NCBI RefSeq assembly: GCF_002079055.1
Contig: NC_047487.1
Location: 124,001-188,000, forward strand
Length of the DNA stretch: 64,000 nt
From: Saccharomyces paradoxus
Lineage: Eukaryota; Ascomycota; Saccharomycetes; Saccharomycetales; Saccharomycetaceae
Direction: 5' to 3'
Below the pieces are notes generated by a model, which did not search any database, had not been told where the DNA came from, and saw only the letters and a list, made by a program, of their open reading frames with translations. Below, one piece after another: positions 61,801 through 64,000 of the stretch (position 1 is its first letter; every line of letters begins with the position of its first letter). Both the position numbers and the translations under genes were made by a program.

Positions 61801-62422
61801 CGTCAAAGTCACAAACCATACCACGGGCGATTATTGTATGTTACATTATAAAGCCCATGGTTGGACCTCAGCCGGTGCATATGAAGTTAGAGGTGAAGTA
61901 TTTAATAAAAATGATGAAAAATTATGGGTTCTTGGTGGACATTGGAATGATTCCATCTACGGGAAAAAAGTGACTGCCATAGGTGGGGAATTGACCTTGG
62001 ACAGAATAAAGACGGCAAATTCTGCCACAGGAGGACCAAAATTAGATGGGTCTAAGTTTTTAATATGGAAAGCGAACGAAAGGCCTTCAGTGCCATTTAA
62101 TCTAACATCATTTGCATTGACTTTGAATTCTTTACCACCTCACTTGGTGCCATATTTAGCGCCCACGGATAGTCGTCTAAGGCCTGATCAAAGAGCTATG
62201 GAAAACGGTGAATACGATAAAGCTGCCGAGGAAAAGCATCGTGTTGAAGTCAAGCAAAGGGCAGCAAAAAAAGAAAGGGAACAAAGGGGAGAGGAATACA
62301 GACCAAAATGGTTTGTTCAAGAGGAACACCCCGTTACCAAGAGTCTATACTGGAAATTCAATGGTGAGTACTGGACCAAAAGAAAAAATCATGACTTTAA
62401 AGATTGTGCTGATATTTTCTAA
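58874..62422 (+). CDS. SWH1: Swh1 (Osh1), oxysterol-binding protein homologue
   Basis: The 1182-residue protein has ankyrin repeats in the N-terminal 250 residues (for example DSNGNTPLHIAAYQSRGDIVAFLLDQ near 93-120 and GDTVLHEFVKKRDVIMCRWLLEHGADP near 195-220). A PH domain follows at about 280-380 (YKGYLKKWTNFAQGYKLRWFIL), then a low-complexity Asn/Asp tract near 440-470. A FFAT motif (EFFDAEE, 710-716) binds the ER protein Scs2. The lipid-transfer domain carries the family fingerprint EQVSHHPPISA at 892-902. Osh1 sits at the nucleus-vacuole junction and Golgi and moves sterol or PI4P between membranes. Length is close to the 1188 residues I recall for S288C; the difference probably lies in the Asn/Asp tract. 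Confidence 0.98.
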   Translation: MEQPDLSSVVISKPLLKLKLLDALRQGSFANLKDLLQKQFQPLDDPNVQQVLHLMLHYAVQVAPMAVIKDIVHHWITATGATFLNIHLDLNEQDSNGNTPLHIAAYQSRGDIVAFLLDQATINDCVLNHSHLQAIEMCKNLNIAQMMQVKRSTYVAETAQEFRTAFNNRDFGHLESILSSPRNAELLDINGMDPETGDTVLHEFVKKRDVIMCRWLLEHGADPFKRDRKGKLPIELVRKVNENDTATNTKIAIDIELKKLLERATREQSVIDVTNNNLHEAPTYKGYLKKWTNFAQGYKLRWFILSSDGKLSYYIDQADTKNACRGSLNMSSCSLHLDSSEKLKFEIIGGNNGVIRWHLKGNHPIETNRWVWAIQGAIRYAKDREILLHNGSYSPSLALSHGLSPKMSNKENLHATSKRLTKSPYLSKSTLTQNVQGGVDDNDNDDDNADNNNNNNNDNDDDDDDDDENRPLIEPLPLISSRSQSLSEIASGSHSRKSAVSSTRAGIPSDDERYSDDDSDDDGNSSYTVENGGEGDGDEDLNAIYGPYIQKLHMLQRSISIELASLNELLQDKQQHDEYWNTVNTSIETVSEYFDKLNRLTSQREKRMIAQMTKQRDVNNVWIQSVKDLEMELVDKDEKLVALDKERKNLKKMLQKKLNNQPPVETEANEDSDDANSMIKGSQESTNTLEEIVKFIENTKESDEDSDADEFFDAEEAASEEKANDSENLPTDKKTPADETPQEEATEDESLLVISSPQVEKKNQLLKEESFVGYEDPVRTRLALDEDNRPKIGLWSVLKSMVGQDLTKLTLPVSFNEPTSLLQRVSEDIEYSHILDQAATFEDSSLRMLYVAAFTASMYASTTNRVSKPFNPLLGETFEYARPDGQYRFFTEQVSHHPPISATWTESPKWDFYGECNVDSSFNGRTFAVQHLGLWYITIRPDHNRGVSEETYSWKKPNNTVIGILMGKPQVDNSGDVKVTNHTTGDYCMLHYKAHGWTSAGAYEVRGEVFNKNDEKLWVLGGHWNDSIYGKKVTAIGGELTLDRIKTANSATGGPKLDGSKFLIWKANERPSVPFNLTSFALTLNSLPPHLVPYLAPTDSRLRPDQRAMENGEYDKAAEEKHRVEVKQRAAKKEREQRGEEYRPKWFVQEEHPVTKSLYWKFNGEYWTKRKNHDFKDCADIF

Positions 62423-64000
62423 GTTGTACATGTAGTCGCAACAACACTCAATCATGTGCGTCCATTGAAAATGCCGGTACAGCGAAATAAAAGGGGATAG
62501 GACCTATTTAATTATATAGTATGACTTATTTATAATTTCTAGAGGCATCAATATATCATATTTCACAGGCTGCGGTTCATGCTCTGTGATTCACAGGCCT
62601 TTTTTTTAAAAAAATAAAGATTAACTAAATATGATAGAAACATATTAATTAGGAGCGGTGATTAAAATTGAAGCCGCGTCTTTCATAAATGTTCACCAAC
62701 CAAAATGTATTATTGTAACAAGGAATCCCTATCGATCCAAAGTTGATCCCAAACAAATCAAGTGTTAGCAGAAATCGAGATACCACCGATTAAAGGAGGC
62801 GGGAAGGGTTTTAAAAGGAAATTTATACTTAATTTACCATTGTAGGAAACCGCAGAATTAGTAAAGAAAAATTAAGATTATGGCTTGCTACATTCATAAC
62901 AGTTGACCTTTCTATTATCATAGTATATTAAGTTCAGGAAGGAAAGAAAATTTTCAGTATACCTCCAACATGAGTTTTTGTTTATAAACGCCCCATTATT
63001 CTGGGATATAGACTAAACTTTAAATATTCAGTCATATGTAAAAATTCCCAACACTTAAAACACAATTTGCTAAAATGGTCGATCTTAGTTAAGATTCTAT
63101 TCGAATTTAAAATCATCTTTTGAAAAATAAATTTGATGTCAGTAAAGACATGAAGTAAATATTTTTTTGAGTAAGTTAGTTGTCACAGTTTAGCAAAAAA
63201 TTTAGTGCTTTCCTGCGTAGTTCACGACGGGCCTCAAACTATGGAAACGTCGATAAGCAATTCACTGTCCTTTCTAGCCAGAAGAATAAGAATTAATGAA
63301 ACCTACTAATTTAAGTAAACTATATAACTTAGGGATCATACTCCCATAATTGACATGGGTTGAAAACTCACGATTCAAATGTTTTTAGAACCCCTTGCTC
63401 ATTCAGTCACGGTGCCGAAAGAACATATGAAGCTATACTTTGCAGCGGAAAAGATAATATCCGTTATCCCCAGCCATAACTCTTAATAAATAAACCAATT
63501 TCTAAATCGTTATGTTTTTCGTAAACACTACGAAACTAAATATCAAACCGAAAAGTCTTTGTTGATAAAAATATAAATACGGTATCTTATCCCGATAATT
63601 CTATTTGCAAACGCTGTCTTCAGTCACATCTGAAATGCCAGGTGATTAAACGACTCAGTACCACACATGTTCCGTAACATTTGGCCCTTCGTATACGGAA
63701 TATTGGACGATGGGAAGAAAAAACATCTCTATAATCCACTTTTGTTAGTAAAAGAGTGCATGCACCTCTACTCCCTGTCAACCAACGACCTTGATTGTGA
63801 GAAAAATCAAGGTAAGGAGAACAACTCGAAGCAATTGTTCGTTACGACATATTACTCAAACCAGTTTACCTGCGACTACAGGTGAGTATGCATCTTTTAG
63901 GAGCGCAACCATACCCAAAATTGTTTTCCGAAACTAATCTGTAAAGTATGCGTGGAAAAAATAGTTTACCACCGCAATTTCTGGCAAGGTTGAAATATTA
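62423..64000. other. 1.6 kb right-end region without supported genes
   Basis: The sequence is A/T-rich with the SWH1 3' end at the left. A frame at 63667-63885 (MFRNIWPFVYGILDDGKKKHLYN) follows a TATA-like ATATAAATACGG, but it is short and matches nothing I know. In S288C the stretch beyond SWH1 is also poor in genes until FLO1. I see no LTR here. Confidence 0.5.

Noticed and set aside
63667-63885. 72-residue frame near the right end
   Set aside because: Too short and without a family; a TATA-like sequence upstream alone is not enough.

Overview
The window is a chromosome I segment from a Saccharomyces sensu stricto yeast. It runs from the left arm through the centromere and down most of the right arm. 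Gene order matches S. cerevisiae S288C from SWC3 through SWH1. Proteins differ from my memory of the S288C versions at a level I would expect of a sister species; even the very conserved EFB1 and SSA1 carry several substitutions. I therefore think S. paradoxus is most likely and a divergent S. cerevisiae less likely. This is inference from remembered sequences, not from an alignment. Gene signals are typically yeast: GTATGT and TACTAAC splice signals, a point centromere, tRNA genes with flanking LTR debris, and A/T-rich spacers.

From 1 to 17.2 kb lie housekeeping genes: the tail of SWC3, MDM10, SPO7, FUN14, ERP2, an inverted pair of delta LTR remnants, tRNA-Pro, SSA1 with a heat-shock promoter, EFB1 (an intron hosting snR18), VPS8 and TFC3 (with a 90 bp intron). 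CEN1 is at 17498-17614, with all three centromere elements readable. The right arm follows with NUP60, ERP1, SWD1, RFA1, SEN34, a compound delta remnant beside tRNA-Ala, BUD14, ADE1, KIN3 and CDC15. From about 35.4 kb gene density falls: a full-length PAU7, a minus-strand DUP240 gene (YAR023C position), gene remnants, tRNA-Leu, tRNA-Ser and a nest of tau, delta and sigma LTR fragments at 43.5-44.5 kb.

The most unusual region is 44.76-56.05 kb. It is a head-to-tail array of about twelve DUP240 membrane-protein units, where S288C, from memory, has five. Five units look intact, one full-length unit has a single stop codon, and the rest are decayed. Two three-gene blocks (49.9-52.4 and 52.8-55.3 kb) are copies of each other. 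Two decayed units share the same disabling changes. One decayed unit contains about 150 bp of extremely A/T-rich DNA that looks like a mitochondrial insertion. YAT1 and SWH1 close the gene-bearing part, and the last 1.6 kb has no gene I can support.

Most genes are unlinked in function. Loose themes are: ERP1 and ERP2 (p24 cargo receptors) and DUP240 proteins in early secretory membranes; MDM10, SPO7 and SWH1 in membrane contact and lipid balance; KIN3, CDC15 and BUD14 in mitosis and polarity; RFA1, SWC3 and SWD1 in chromatin and DNA metabolism; TFC3 in transcription of tRNA genes such as the four found here.
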